Below, piece by piece: positions 45,562 through 54,199 of a DNA stretch of 64,000 bases. Within the stretch, counting starts at the first letter, position 1. Each line of letters starts with the position of its first letter. Source of the stretch: Serratia liquefaciens (GTDB lineage: Bacteria; Pseudomonadota; Gammaproteobacteria; Enterobacterales; Enterobacteriaceae); the NCBI RefSeq assembly GCF_027594825.1, contig NZ_CP088930.1:992001-1056000 (forward strand). The letters run 5' to 3'. The position numbers and the translations under genes are program-made. Below the pieces are notes generated by a model. It saw only the letters and a program-made list of their open reading frames with translations, had not been told where the DNA came from and did not search any database.

Positions 45562-46619
45562 CTGCCATTCGTTCCGGCTCGGTGGTGTTTGAGAACGTCA
45601 CCAAACAGTTTGCCGATTTCACCGCCTTGCCCGGGCTTTCACTCACCGTCGAGCCCGGCACACTGGTGACGCTGCTCGGGCCTTCCGGCTGCGGCAAGAC
45701 CACCACCCTGCGTCTGCTGGCCGGCCTGGAACACCCGACCTCAGGCCGTATTCTGATTGGCGGCAAGGAAGTCACACACCTGCCCGCCAACGAACGCGAC
45801 GTCGCGATGGTGTTTCAATCCTACGCGCTGTTCCCGCACATGAACTCTCTGGATAACGTGATGTACGGCCTGCTGGCCAGCGGCCTGTCGCGTAAGGAGG
45901 CGCAGGATCGGGCCCGTGAAGGGCTGAAACTGGTCGGTCTGGAAAGCATGGGCCAGCGCCTGCCCTCTGAGCTGTCCGGTGGCCAGCAACAGCGCATCGC
46001 CGTGGCGCGTGCCCTGGTGTTGGAACCGCAGGTGCTGCTGCTCGACGAACCCTTATCCAACCTCGACGAACGGCTGCGTCGCCGTGTCCGCACCGAGATC
46101 CGCGATTTGCAGCAGCGCCTCGGCTTTACCGCGGTGTACGTCACCCACGATCAGGAAGAAGCCCTGGCGGTCTCCGATAAGATTATCGTCATGAAAGAAG
46201 GGCATATTGCCCAGCAGGGTGCGCCGCAGGAGCTTTACCACTCGCCGGCGTCGGTGTTTATCGCCGACTTTATGGGCGAAGCCAATATCCTGCCCTGTGA
46301 CATAGAACAAGTGGAAGGCGGGGAAGCGCTGATCACCCTCGGCAGCCGCCAGTACCGGGTACCGGGTGCCAAGGCGCGTCCCGGTGCAGCGCAACTGTCG
46401 GTGCGCCCACAGTTCATTACCCTGCTGCCGGAGCAAAGCGGCGCCTTAAACGGTGAAGTCACCCACAGCACCTGGCTTGGGGACCATATCGAATATGAAG
46501 TAAAAACCGATCTCGGCGCGCTGTTTATTGTCGATGTGCAGATGGAACGCCAACTGGCACCGACCACCCGCGTGGCCATTGACTTCAAAACTCAGGGTCT
46601 GGCACTGATTGCCCAGTGA
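45558..46619 (+). CDS. ABC transporter ATPase, AfuC-like
   Basis: A 353-residue ATPase: Walker A GPSGCGKTT, Q-loop FQSYALFPHM, signature LSGGQQQRIAVARAL, Walker B VLLLDEPLSNLD and the H-loop VTHDQEEAL, followed by a C-terminal TOBE-like regulatory domain (about 245-350). It powers the fused permease. The start overlaps the permease stop (ATGA). Confidence 0.9.
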   Translation: MTAIRSGSVVFENVTKQFADFTALPGLSLTVEPGTLVTLLGPSGCGKTTTLRLLAGLEHPTSGRILIGGKEVTHLPANERDVAMVFQSYALFPHMNSLDNVMYGLLASGLSRKEAQDRAREGLKLVGLESMGQRLPSELSGGQQQRIAVARALVLEPQVLLLDEPLSNLDERLRRRVRTEIRDLQQRLGFTAVYVTHDQEEALAVSDKIIVMKEGHIAQQGAPQELYHSPASVFIADFMGEANILPCDIEQVEGGEALITLGSRQYRVPGAKARPGAAQLSVRPQFITLLPEQSGALNGEVTHSTWLGDHIEYEVKTDLGALFIVDVQMERQLAPTTRVAIDFKTQGLALIAQ

Positions 46620-46643
46620 TCCTAACAACGTTAAGGAATGAAG

Positions 46644-47432
46644 ATGAACGAACAGATTGCCCAGCGCCTGACGCTGGCGGAACAGGCGGCCCGCGAAGCC
46701 GGGGCCAAGGCGCTGGATTATTTTAATCGCCGCGAAAGCCTGGTGATTGAAACCAAACGCGATGCGCAAGACGTGGTTTCGATTGCCGATCGCGAGGTTG
46801 AACTGCTGATCCGCGAACACATCGCCCGCCAATTCCCGCAAGACGGTTTCCTGGGCGAGGAGTTTGGCCTGCAACCCGGCGATTCCGGTTACACCTGGGT
46901 AGTGGACCCGATCGACGGCACCAGCCCATTCGTTAACGGCATGCCGAACTGGTGCGTGTCGGTGGCCGTTATCCATCAGGGCGAGCCGGTGATCGGCGTG
47001 ATCGTCGCCCCCTGTCAGCAAGAGTGTTTTAAGGCCGCTCGCGGCGCGGGTGCGACCCTCAATGGCAAAACGCTGCTGGTGGATCCAAAGCGCACCTTGC
47101 AAAACCACGTCACCGGTTTTGGCGCCAACAGCTATGTTAAACCGGAACGCGTCGGTGAAATTGCCGCCGCAATCACCGCCGTGGGCGGCAGTTTCTTCCG
47201 CAACGGCTCCGGCGCCATGATGTTGGCCTGGGTGGCGGCAGGACGGCTGGTGGGCTATTACGAACCCTACATGCACGCCTGGGACTGTCTGGCGGGTTAC
47301 TGTCTGGTGAACGAAGCCGGTGGCTGGACCCACCCGTTCAATACCGAAGGGGAACATTTGCTGCGCGGCGGGCCGGTGCTGGCGGTGGCCCCTGGGGCCA
47401 AAGAAGAGTTAATGCGTATTGCACAGCTGTGA
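46644..47432 (+). CDS. Inositol-monophosphatase-family phosphatase
   Basis: A 262-residue Mg2+-dependent phosphatase of the IMPase/FBPase/CysQ group. Metal-binding motifs are GEEFG (about 73-77), DPIDGTSPFVNG (about 90-101) and WDCLAGYCLVNEAGG near the C-terminus. ATG 46644 is preferred because AAGGA lies 6 bases upstream, while ATG 46638 touches it. Last gene of the transporter operon, so it probably removes phosphate from the imported compound (for example an inositol or sugar phosphate). This substrate link is inference. Confidence 0.87.
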   Translation: MNEQIAQRLTLAEQAAREAGAKALDYFNRRESLVIETKRDAQDVVSIADREVELLIREHIARQFPQDGFLGEEFGLQPGDSGYTWVVDPIDGTSPFVNGMPNWCVSVAVIHQGEPVIGVIVAPCQQECFKAARGAGATLNGKTLLVDPKRTLQNHVTGFGANSYVKPERVGEIAAAITAVGGSFFRNGSGAMMLAWVAAGRLVGYYEPYMHAWDCLAGYCLVNEAGGWTHPFNTEGEHLLRGGPVLAVAPGAKEELMRIAQL

Positions 47433-47442
47433 ATTTACGCTG

Positions 47443-47466
47443 AATAGCCCCCTGGCGGGGGCTATT
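47443..47466. terminator. Bidirectional terminator hairpin
   Basis: AATAGCCCCC, TGGC, GGGGGCTATT: a perfect 10-bp stem between the convergent phosphatase and GAPDH genes, 11 bases after the phosphatase stop. Confidence 0.85.
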
Positions 47467-47505
47467 GACTGAGTGAATGGACGGACATATTCGACCGCAA
47501 GGCCT

Positions 47506-48516
47506 CTACAACCCGCGTTTTTCCATCAGCACCGCCAGGTCGACCAGGCGGTTAGAGAACCCCCACTCGTTGTCATACCAGGCAAGAACCTTGACCAACT
47601 TGCCGCCGATCACCAGCGTTGAAAGCCCATCGATAATCGACGAGCGCGGGTCGCCTTTATAATCGCTCGACACCAAAGGTTCATCGCTGTAGCCAAGGAT
47701 CCCCTTGAGTGGCCCTGACTCCGCAGCCTGACGGAAAGCGGCGTTGATTTCTTCGCTGGTCACTTCGCGTTTCAGCGTGACCGTCAGGTCGACGATAGAG
47801 ACTACCGGCACCGGTACCCGCAGCGAATAACCGGTCAGGCGGCCATCCAGGCTCGGGATCACCTTGCCGAGCGCTTTGGCCGCGCCGCTGGAGTAAGGCA
47901 CAATCGACTCCGCGGCGGCACGGGCACCCCGTAAATCTTTTTCCGGCTGATCGTGCAGGGCCTGGCTGTTGGTGTAAGCATGGGTGGTGTTCATCAGGCC
48001 GTACTCAATGCCAAAGGCTTGATGCAGCACCTGCGCGGCGGGTGCCAAACCGTTGGTGGTACAACTGCCGTTGCTGACCACCCGATGCTTAGCCGGATCG
48101 TACTGATCCTGGTTAACGCCCATCACTATCGTAATGTCGTCGTCTTTAGCCGGCGCAGAGATGATCACTCGTTTGGCGCCGCCCCGGGTGATGTGGACTT
48201 CTGCCTTGGCTTTATCGGCAAAAAAACCGGTCGCTTCGATCACCACGTCAACGCCCACGCTTTTCCATGGAATGGCGCCCGGATCTCTTTCAGAGAAGAC
48301 ATGAATTGGCCTGCCGTCCAGCAGCAGCTGGTTTTCACCGGCCTCGACGCTGGCCGCCAGCCGGCCCGAGAGCGAATCGTATTTCAGCAGATGCGCCAGC
48401 GTTTTACTGTCGGTCAAATCATTGATCGCCACAACTTCAAAGTCGCTGCGACCTAACGCAGCACGCAAAACATTCCTGCCGATTCTGCCGAATCCATTAA
48501 TGCCTACTTTGACCAT
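47506..48516 (-). CDS. Secondary type I glyceraldehyde-3-phosphate dehydrogenase
   Basis: A 336-residue GAPDH: Rossmann start VGINGFGRIGRNVLR, catalytic Cys in SNGSCTTNGLAPA, HAYTNSQALHD, and the end WYDNEWGFSNRLVDL. The active-site motif is SNGSCTTN instead of the usual SNASCTTN, and D at NDLTDS suggests NAD+ specificity. The sequence differs from the nearly invariant enterobacterial GapA, so this is a second isozyme of the GapC/bacillary type. It lies 78 bp downstream of a GlxA-type regulator on the same strand. Confidence 0.9.
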   Translation of the reverse strand: MVKVGINGFGRIGRNVLRAALGRSDFEVVAINDLTDSKTLAHLLKYDSLSGRLAASVEAGENQLLLDGRPIHVFSERDPGAIPWKSVGVDVVIEATGFFADKAKAEVHITRGGAKRVIISAPAKDDDITIVMGVNQDQYDPAKHRVVSNGSCTTNGLAPAAQVLHQAFGIEYGLMNTTHAYTNSQALHDQPEKDLRGARAAAESIVPYSSGAAKALGKVIPSLDGRLTGYSLRVPVPVVSIVDLTVTLKREVTSEEINAAFRQAAESGPLKGILGYSDEPLVSSDYKGDPRSSIIDGLSTLVIGGKLVKVLAWYDNEWGFSNRLVDLAVLMEKRGL

Positions 48517-48594
48517 GATCTACTCCTTCGTTATTGGCTCTGGTGTAAATTTAAGCCGCGGGGAGCATGTCGTAAATGACGTTTGTAGATCAAT

Positions 48595-49569
48595 TTACGC
48601 CAAAGTGCGTGAATGGAAGCGATCGCGGTATTCGGTGGGGGTCAATTGCAAATGCCGTTCGAAAACGCGGCGCAGATTGAGAGCATTGCCGAAACCGCTG
48701 CTGGTGGCGATTTGTTCAATGCCTTGTGAGCTCTGTTCCAGGCGCTGGCGGGCGATGTACAAGCGCCCTTCTTCAACAAATTTGGCGGGTGAAATACCGG
48801 TTTCACGTGTGAACACGCGCGTAAAGTTACGCGGACTCATGGCAACCCGCTCGGCCAGTTTCTCAACGGAAAGATCCTCGGCCAGATTCTCCAGGATCCA
48901 GCTCTGCAGATCGCGGATAGGCCCCGGTGTTTTGGCCTGATTCAGTGGGTAACGGCTGAACTGCGCCTGCCCGCCGGGCCGGCGCAAAAACATCACCAGA
49001 TCCTGCGCCACTTCGCGGGCCTGCACGAAACCATAATCGTCCTCCACCAGCGCCAGGGTGAGATCAAACCCGGAGCTGACGCCGCCAGAGGTCCAAACGG
49101 CACCATCCTGCACATAGATCGGCCCATTTTCGACCTTCACTTTGGGGAAGCGGGCCTGCAAGGTTTCCAGCAGCCGCCAATGGGTGGTCGCCCGGCGGCC
49201 GTCCAGCAAACCGGCCTCGGCCAACAGCATTGCGCCACCGCAAACGGACGCCACGCGCCGCGCCTTGGGGGCCGCACGGCGGAGCCAATCCACCACAAAG
49301 GCGCTTTCTTCCTCGGTCGCCCCTTTGCCGGTAACGATAATGGTATCGCGTTCCACCTCAGGGTCGAGATCCGCCAGGCGATGATCGGCCAACAGATTCA
49401 AACCAGACGAGCCATGCACCACCCGGTGGGTTTGCGTGGTGACTATCGCCATCTGGTAGAGCGGCGCGTCATCGGGCCGCAAGCGGTTGGCCTGCATCAG
49501 GATGTCGGCGATCCCCGCCGATTCGAACAGCATGCCCCCTTCGGGGACGATAATCAGAAATGTATGCAT
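48595..49569 (-). CDS. GlxA-family regulator (DJ-1/PfpI domain plus AraC HTH)
   Basis: A 324-residue regulator with an N-terminal DJ-1/PfpI-like domain (about 1-175) containing the nucleophile-elbow cysteine ASVCGGAMLLAEAG, and a C-terminal AraC double HTH (SVEKLAERVAMSPRNFTRVF; SSGFGNALNLRRVFERHL). ATG 49569 follows TTAAGGAC. In this family the DJ-1 domain senses ligand rather than acting as an enzyme. Neighbour genes on the same strand are GAPDH downstream and the LLM oxidoreductase upstream. Confidence 0.87.
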   Translation of the reverse strand: MHTFLIIVPEGGMLFESAGIADILMQANRLRPDDAPLYQMAIVTTQTHRVVHGSSGLNLLADHRLADLDPEVERDTIIVTGKGATEEESAFVVDWLRRAAPKARRVASVCGGAMLLAEAGLLDGRRATTHWRLLETLQARFPKVKVENGPIYVQDGAVWTSGGVSSGFDLTLALVEDDYGFVQAREVAQDLVMFLRRPGGQAQFSRYPLNQAKTPGPIRDLQSWILENLAEDLSVEKLAERVAMSPRNFTRVFTRETGISPAKFVEEGRLYIARQRLEQSSQGIEQIATSSGFGNALNLRRVFERHLQLTPTEYRDRFHSRTLA

Positions 49570-49636
49570 GTCCTTAAAATACAAAACCGACAAGATAAGT
49601 CAATAACGCTTCCCGGTTTGAGAAGCGTTTCCCTCA

Positions 49637-50659
49637 TCAGCGCCAGCCCAGCGCCGGCGCGACATGAGTCAGGATCGACTCAATCACGTGGGCGTTGTAG
49701 TCGACGCCCAGCTGGTTGGGCACGGTCAGCAGCAAGGTATCGGCTTCGGCGATCGCTTCGTCCTGCGCCAGCTGCTTGATCAACAACTCCGGCTCGGCAG
49801 CATAGCTACGGCCGAATACCGCACGAGTCTGCTGATCGATATACCCCACCTGATCGCTGTCCTGACCGCTGTTGCCGAAATAGCTGCGATCCTGCTGGTT
49901 CATCAGCGCAAAGATGCTGCGGCTGACCGACACCCGTGGTTCACGCACATGGCCCGCGTCCTTCCAGGCGGCGCGATAGGCGCGGATCTGCTTGGCCTGC
50001 TGCACGTGGAAAGGTTCGCCGGTTTCATCGTTTTTCAGCGTCGAACTTTGCAGATTCATGCCCAGCTTCGCCGCCCAAACCGCCGTGGCGTCCGAGCTGG
50101 CGCCCCACCAGATGCGATCGCGCAGCCCGGCGGAGAAAGGCTCGACCCGCAGCAGGCCCGGTGGATTCGGGAACATCGGTTGCGGGTTAGGTTCGGCGAA
50201 GCCTTCACCACGCAGCGCTTCCAACAAAACGTCGGTATGACGGCGCGCCATATCGGCTTCGGTCTCGCCTTCGGCAGGCGTATAGCCAAAATAACGCCAG
50301 CCATCAATCACCTGTTCGGGAGAACCGCGACTGATGCCCAGTTGCAAGCGCCCGCCGGAAATCAGGTCGGCGGCGCAGGCATCTTCGACCATATAAAGCG
50401 GATTTTCATAACGCATGTCGATCACGCCGGTGCCGATCTCGATACGTCGGGTTTTGGCGCCGATGGCCGCCAACAGCGGGAATGGCGAGGCAAGCTGGCG
50501 GGCAAAGTGGTGCACGCGAAAATAAGCCCCATCCGCCCCCAGTTCTTCTGCCGCCACGGCAAGATCAATGGATTGCAGCAGCGCATCGGCCGCCGAACGG
50601 GTGCCCGACTGCGACGAAGGCGTCCAGTGGCCGAAAGAAAGGAATCCGATTTTCTTCAT
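49637..50659 (-). CDS. LLM-class flavin-dependent oxidoreductase
   Basis: A 340-residue luciferase-like monooxygenase-type protein. Typical features are the N-terminal strand IGFLSFGHWTP, ELGADGAYFRVHHFARQLASPF, RIEIGTGVIDMRYENP, and RLQLGISRGSPEQVIDGW. It binds reduced FMN or F420-like flavin and oxidises an unknown compound. Start set at 50659 (MKKIGF); the longer frame upstream overlaps non-family sequence. Separated by 67 bp from the GlxA-type gene. Confidence 0.85.
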   Translation of the reverse strand: MKKIGFLSFGHWTPSSQSGTRSAADALLQSIDLAVAAEELGADGAYFRVHHFARQLASPFPLLAAIGAKTRRIEIGTGVIDMRYENPLYMVEDACAADLISGGRLQLGISRGSPEQVIDGWRYFGYTPAEGETEADMARRHTDVLLEALRGEGFAEPNPQPMFPNPPGLLRVEPFSAGLRDRIWWGASSDATAVWAAKLGMNLQSSTLKNDETGEPFHVQQAKQIRAYRAAWKDAGHVREPRVSVSRSIFALMNQQDRSYFGNSGQDSDQVGYIDQQTRAVFGRSYAAEPELLIKQLAQDEAIAEADTLLLTVPNQLGVDYNAHVIESILTHVAPALGWR

Positions 50660-50823
50660 GGGGGTGATCCTTAGATTCATTAATGACCGGATTACAGTGA
50701 CAAAAATGCCCCCCTCCAGGCCAGAAATATCGTGGCCGATCGCACTAAACGGATCCTTTTTCCCTGCGGCCAAGCATCGCCTGAGCATTGTAATCAAAAA
50801 GTAAATATCGTATAACAGGCTCC

Positions 50824-50905
50824 TCCGAGGGGTGTCCTGTTACGGGCTGAGATGGCGCAAGCCGAACCCTTTGAACCTGATCTGGGTCATGCCAGCGAAG
50901 GGACG
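50824..50905 (+). promoter_or_regulatory. TPP riboswitch (THI element)
   Basis: All hallmark blocks are present in order: GAGGGGTG, CTGAGA (50847-50852), ACCCTTTGAACCTGATCTGGGT (from 50866; named here in two parts, ACCCTTTGAACC and TGATCTGGGT) and GCCAGCGAAGGGA. It lies about 80 bp before tenA. Thiamine pyrophosphate binding should switch the tenA-ABC operon off. Confidence 0.96.
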
Positions 50906-50985
50906 GTCGGCAATCCCCTCACGGCGGTTGCCTGTTCATACCTCACCTCAGCGCGCCCGGATCTCCACTCACTTTTGGAGGTCCC

Positions 50986-51666
50986 ATGTTTACTCCCTTA
51001 TTCGAAAACGGTCTTTACGGAAAGCTGCGCCAACAGGCCGGCGGCCACTGGCAGGACTATGTGGCACATCCCTTTATCCAGCAACTGGCCGCCGGTACGC
51101 TGCCGGAACCCGCGTTTCGCCGCTACCTGACGCAGGATTATCTGTTCCTGATCCACTTTGCCCGAGCCTATGCCCTGCTGGTCAGCAAACTGCGCACCCT
51201 GCCGGAAATGCGCGCAGCCACCGCTTCGCTCAATGCCATTGTCGCCGAACTGCCCCTGCACCTGGCCTATTGTGCCGACTGGGGGCTGAGCGAACCGCAG
51301 ATAGCCGCCGAACCCGAAGCGCCGGAAACCCTGAACTACACCCGCTACGTACTCGATATCGGCCACGCCGGGGACGCTCTGGATCTGCTGGTAGCCTTAA
51401 TGCCCTGCGTCGCTGGCTATGCCGAAATCGGCCTGCGTCTGCTCAACGATCCCAACACGGTGATGGAAGGCAATCCCTATTCCTCGTGGATCCGCAACTA
51501 TGGTGATCCCGCGTATCTGAGCGGCGTACAAGCCTCCCTCGACCTGCTGGAAAACGTTGGCCTCCAGCGGGGTGCCCCAAGCCGTCTGAACGAACTGTCG
51601 GCGATTTTCACCACCGCCACCCGCCTGGAATCCGCCTTCTGGCAGATGGGGTTGAATGCCCAATGA
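50986..51666 (+). CDS. tenA: Aminopyrimidine aminohydrolase TenA
   Basis: A 226-residue all-helical TenA/THI-4 protein. The active-site cysteine is C141 (LMPCVAGYAEIG) and the conserved Glu is E215 (RLESAFWQMGL). TenA converts aminomethyl-aminopyrimidine, a thiamine breakdown product, into HMP for thiamine synthesis. A strong TTGGAGG precedes the ATG, and the TPP riboswitch controls it. The stop overlaps the ATPase start by four bases. Confidence 0.93.
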   Translation: MFTPLFENGLYGKLRQQAGGHWQDYVAHPFIQQLAAGTLPEPAFRRYLTQDYLFLIHFARAYALLVSKLRTLPEMRAATASLNAIVAELPLHLAYCADWGLSEPQIAAEPEAPETLNYTRYVLDIGHAGDALDLLVALMPCVAGYAEIGLRLLNDPNTVMEGNPYSSWIRNYGDPAYLSGVQASLDLLENVGLQRGAPSRLNELSAIFTTATRLESAFWQMGLNAQ

Positions 51667-52418
51667 GCCTCGGCGACACGCAGCACGGCAACGCCCGGCC
51701 CGGTATTCAGGTACGGGATCTGACCCTGCGCTTTGGTCAGCAGGTGATTTTCGATGGTCTGAATTTCGATATCGCCGGCGGCAGCTTCGTTGCCCTGCTC
51801 GGCGCCAGCGGCGCGGGGAAAACCAGCCTGCTGAAGATCATCGCCGGACTGGCGAAACCCACTTCCGGTACGGTTATCGGCAGCGATGGCCTGCCGATCG
51901 CCGGGCGTATCGCCTATATGGGGCAAAAGGATCTGCTCTATCCCTGGCTGACAATTGACGAGAATATTAGCCTCGGCGCGCGGCTGCGCGGCGAAAAGGT
52001 CGACCGCACCTGGGCGGAGCATTTGCTGGAACGCGTGGGGCTGAGCGGCTATGGCCGCAGCTTGCCCGCCGCGCTGTCCGGCGGCATGCGTCAACGTGCC
52101 GCTATTGCCCGCACCCTGTATGAACGTCAGCCGATTGTGTTGATGGACGAACCCTTCTCGGCGCTGGATACCATTACCCGCGCCATGATCCAGCAGTTGG
52201 CCGCCGAACTGCTGGCGCAGCATACCGTGCTGCTGATCACTCACGACCCCATGGAGGCCTGCCGCCTCAGCCACCGCCTGCTGGTGCTGTCCCGTTATCC
52301 GGCGGGGCTGGACGACAGCCATGTTATCGAGGGCTTACCGCCACGAGCGCCGGACAATCCTCAGTTGTTGAAAAGCCAGAGCGAGTTGCTGCTGCAACTC
52401 GTGAGGGCCGCCGGATGA
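51663..52418 (+). CDS. ABC ATPase for thiamine-precursor uptake (ThiZ-like)
   Basis: A 251-residue ATPase: Walker A GASGAGKTS, signature LSGGMRQRAAIARTL, Walker B IVLMDEPFSALD and H-loop ITHDPMEA, in the nitrate/sulfonate/taurine-type group. Co-translated with tenA and with the permease gene downstream (ATGA overlaps). Together with the next two genes it forms a ThiXYZ-type importer for HMP or its amino precursor. Confidence 0.9.
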   Translation: MSLGDTQHGNARPGIQVRDLTLRFGQQVIFDGLNFDIAGGSFVALLGASGAGKTSLLKIIAGLAKPTSGTVIGSDGLPIAGRIAYMGQKDLLYPWLTIDENISLGARLRGEKVDRTWAEHLLERVGLSGYGRSLPAALSGGMRQRAAIARTLYERQPIVLMDEPFSALDTITRAMIQQLAAELLAQHTVLLITHDPMEACRLSHRLLVLSRYPAGLDDSHVIEGLPPRAPDNPQLLKSQSELLLQLVRAAG

Positions 52419-53182
52419 AAACCCTGCCTGAAAGCCGTCTGTCGCGGATGCGTCGCAGCCTGACGGTGTTCGTCGGCCTGTTGCTGCTCTGGGGGCTGGT
52501 CACGCTGGGCGATATCCCTGCCTTCCTGTTGCCCTCCCCCTCGGCGGTGGCACAGGCGCTGTGGGACAACCGTGCTTACCTCGCTTATCACACGCTGATC
52601 ACCGCCTCGGAGATCGCCTGCGGTTTGCTGGCCGGGGTTTTGCTCGGTGCCTCGCTGGCGCTGTGCATGATCTTTTCGCCGCGCTTGCAGCGCTGGTTAA
52701 TGCCCTTGGTGCTGACCAGCCAGGCGATACCGGTGTTTGCTCTGGCGCCGCTGTTGGTGCTGTGGTTCGGCTTCGGCATGAGCGCCAAAGTGGTGATGGC
52801 GGTGCTGGTGATTTTCTTCCCGGTCACGTCCGCCTTCTTCGATGGGCTGCGCCGGGTCAATAACGATTATCTCGATCTGGCCCGCACCCTGCGAGCTTCT
52901 CCCTGGGCCCAACTGCGCCACGTGCGGCTGATGGCTGCGCTACCGGCCTTCGGTTCCGGGCTGCGGATGGCCGCCGCCGTCGCCCCTATCGGCGCCATCA
53001 TCGGCGAATGGGTTGGCTCGGCGGAAGGGCTGGGTTACGTAATGCTTAACGCCAACGCGCGCATGCAGACCGACATCTGCTTTGCCGCGCTGTTTATATT
53101 GGTGCTGATGACCGTCTTGCTGTGGGTGACGGTGGACGCGCTGCTGCTGCGCCTGATCGACTGGGCGCCGGAAAATGACTGA
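52415..53182 (+). CDS. ABC permease for thiamine-precursor uptake (ThiX-like)
   Basis: A 255-residue inner-membrane permease of the TauC/SsuC type with about six helices. The coupling motif DLARTLRASPWAQLRHVRLMAALPAFGSGLR is typical of the EAA loop (read as DLARTLRASPWAQ then LRHVRLMAALPAF). The start overlaps the ATPase stop. It dimerises to form the channel for the thiamine precursor. Confidence 0.9.
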   Translation: MKTLPESRLSRMRRSLTVFVGLLLLWGLVTLGDIPAFLLPSPSAVAQALWDNRAYLAYHTLITASEIACGLLAGVLLGASLALCMIFSPRLQRWLMPLVLTSQAIPVFALAPLLVLWFGFGMSAKVVMAVLVIFFPVTSAFFDGLRRVNNDYLDLARTLRASPWAQLRHVRLMAALPAFGSGLRMAAAVAPIGAIIGEWVGSAEGLGYVMLNANARMQTDICFAALFILVLMTVLLWVTVDALLLRLIDWAPEND

Positions 53183-53210
53183 TCGCCTTTCAACGACAAA
53201 GGGAATATCC

Positions 53211-54146
53211 ATGCTTAAGAAAACCGTCGGCGGGCTGCTGCTTTGCGCCGCTTTGACCGGCCAGGCCGCCGCCGCTGAAAAACTGACGCTGGTGCTCGAC
53301 TGGTACATCAACCCCGACCACGCGCCCATCATGGTGGCCGAGCAGATCGGGGCCTTCAAGGCCGAAGGGCTGGACGTCAAGATTGTGCCTCCTTCCGATC
53401 CGGCTCTGCCGCCGCGTCTGGTAGCAGCAAAACAGGCCGATTTGGCCATCACCTACCAGCCGCAGCTGCACTTTTTTGCCGATCAGGGCCTGCCGCTGGT
53501 ACGCGTAGGCACCCTGATCAACTCGCCGCTCAATACCGTGATTACGCTGGATAAAAGCATCACCACGCCGGCAGGTCTGAAGGGCAAAAAAATCGGTTAT
53601 TCCGTCAGCGGGATCGAACAGGCTACGCTGGCAACCATGCTTGAACATGAAAAGCTCACCCCCAGGGACACCCAACTGATCAACGTTAACTTTCAGCTGA
53701 CCAGCGCCCTGCTGGCTGGCCAGGTCGATGCGGTGATCGGCGGATATCGCAATATTGAAGCGCTGGAGCTGAAACTGCAGGGCAAAGATCCGGTGGTGTT
53801 TAACGTGGAAGACTACGGCGTGCCAACCTACGACGAGCTGATTATCGTCGCCAACCGCGACGCGCTGGCCGAGCCGAAAATCAAAAAATTCCTCGTGGCG
53901 CTGAAAAAAGGCAGCGACTACCTGCACGCCCACCCACAGGAAAGCTGGCTGGCGTTCGCCAAAGCCCATCCGGAACTCAATACCGAGCTGAACAAACAAG
54001 CCTGGCAAGCCAGCCTGCCGCTGTTCGCAACCGATCCGGCCAGGCTGGACAAGGCCCGCTACCAGGCTTACGAACAGTTCCTGTTCGACAACAAGCTGAT
54101 CAAGAAAATCACCCCGGTGGAACAGTACGCGGTGGAGCTGCATTAA
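53211..54146 (+). CDS. HMP-type thiamine-precursor binding protein (ThiY-like)
   Basis: A 311-residue periplasmic protein of the NMT1/THI5-like family with a signal peptide (GLLLCAALTGQAAAAEK). Family features are the N-terminal LVLDWYINPDHAPIMVA, DVKIVPPSDPALPPRLVAAKQADLAITY and YGVPTYDELIIVANRD. ThiY binds formyl-aminopyrimidine, the compound that feeds TenA-type salvage. ATG 53211 has AAAGGGA upstream; a longer frame overlapping the permease end is unlikely. Last gene of the riboswitch operon. Confidence 0.9.
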   Translation: MLKKTVGGLLLCAALTGQAAAAEKLTLVLDWYINPDHAPIMVAEQIGAFKAEGLDVKIVPPSDPALPPRLVAAKQADLAITYQPQLHFFADQGLPLVRVGTLINSPLNTVITLDKSITTPAGLKGKKIGYSVSGIEQATLATMLEHEKLTPRDTQLINVNFQLTSALLAGQVDAVIGGYRNIEALELKLQGKDPVVFNVEDYGVPTYDELIIVANRDALAEPKIKKFLVALKKGSDYLHAHPQESWLAFAKAHPELNTELNKQAWQASLPLFATDPARLDKARYQAYEQFLFDNKLIKKITPVEQYAVELH

Positions 54147-54164
54147 ACGTTGTTCGCTTTATCG

Positions 54165-54186
54165 GGGGCGCAGTATGCAGCGCCCC
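54165..54186. terminator. Hairpin between convergent genes
   Basis: GGGGCGC and GCGCCCC pair around an 8-nt loop just after thiY and before the convergent solute-binding-like gene. Confidence 0.6.
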
Positions 54187-54199
54187 TGCCATTCCCCCC

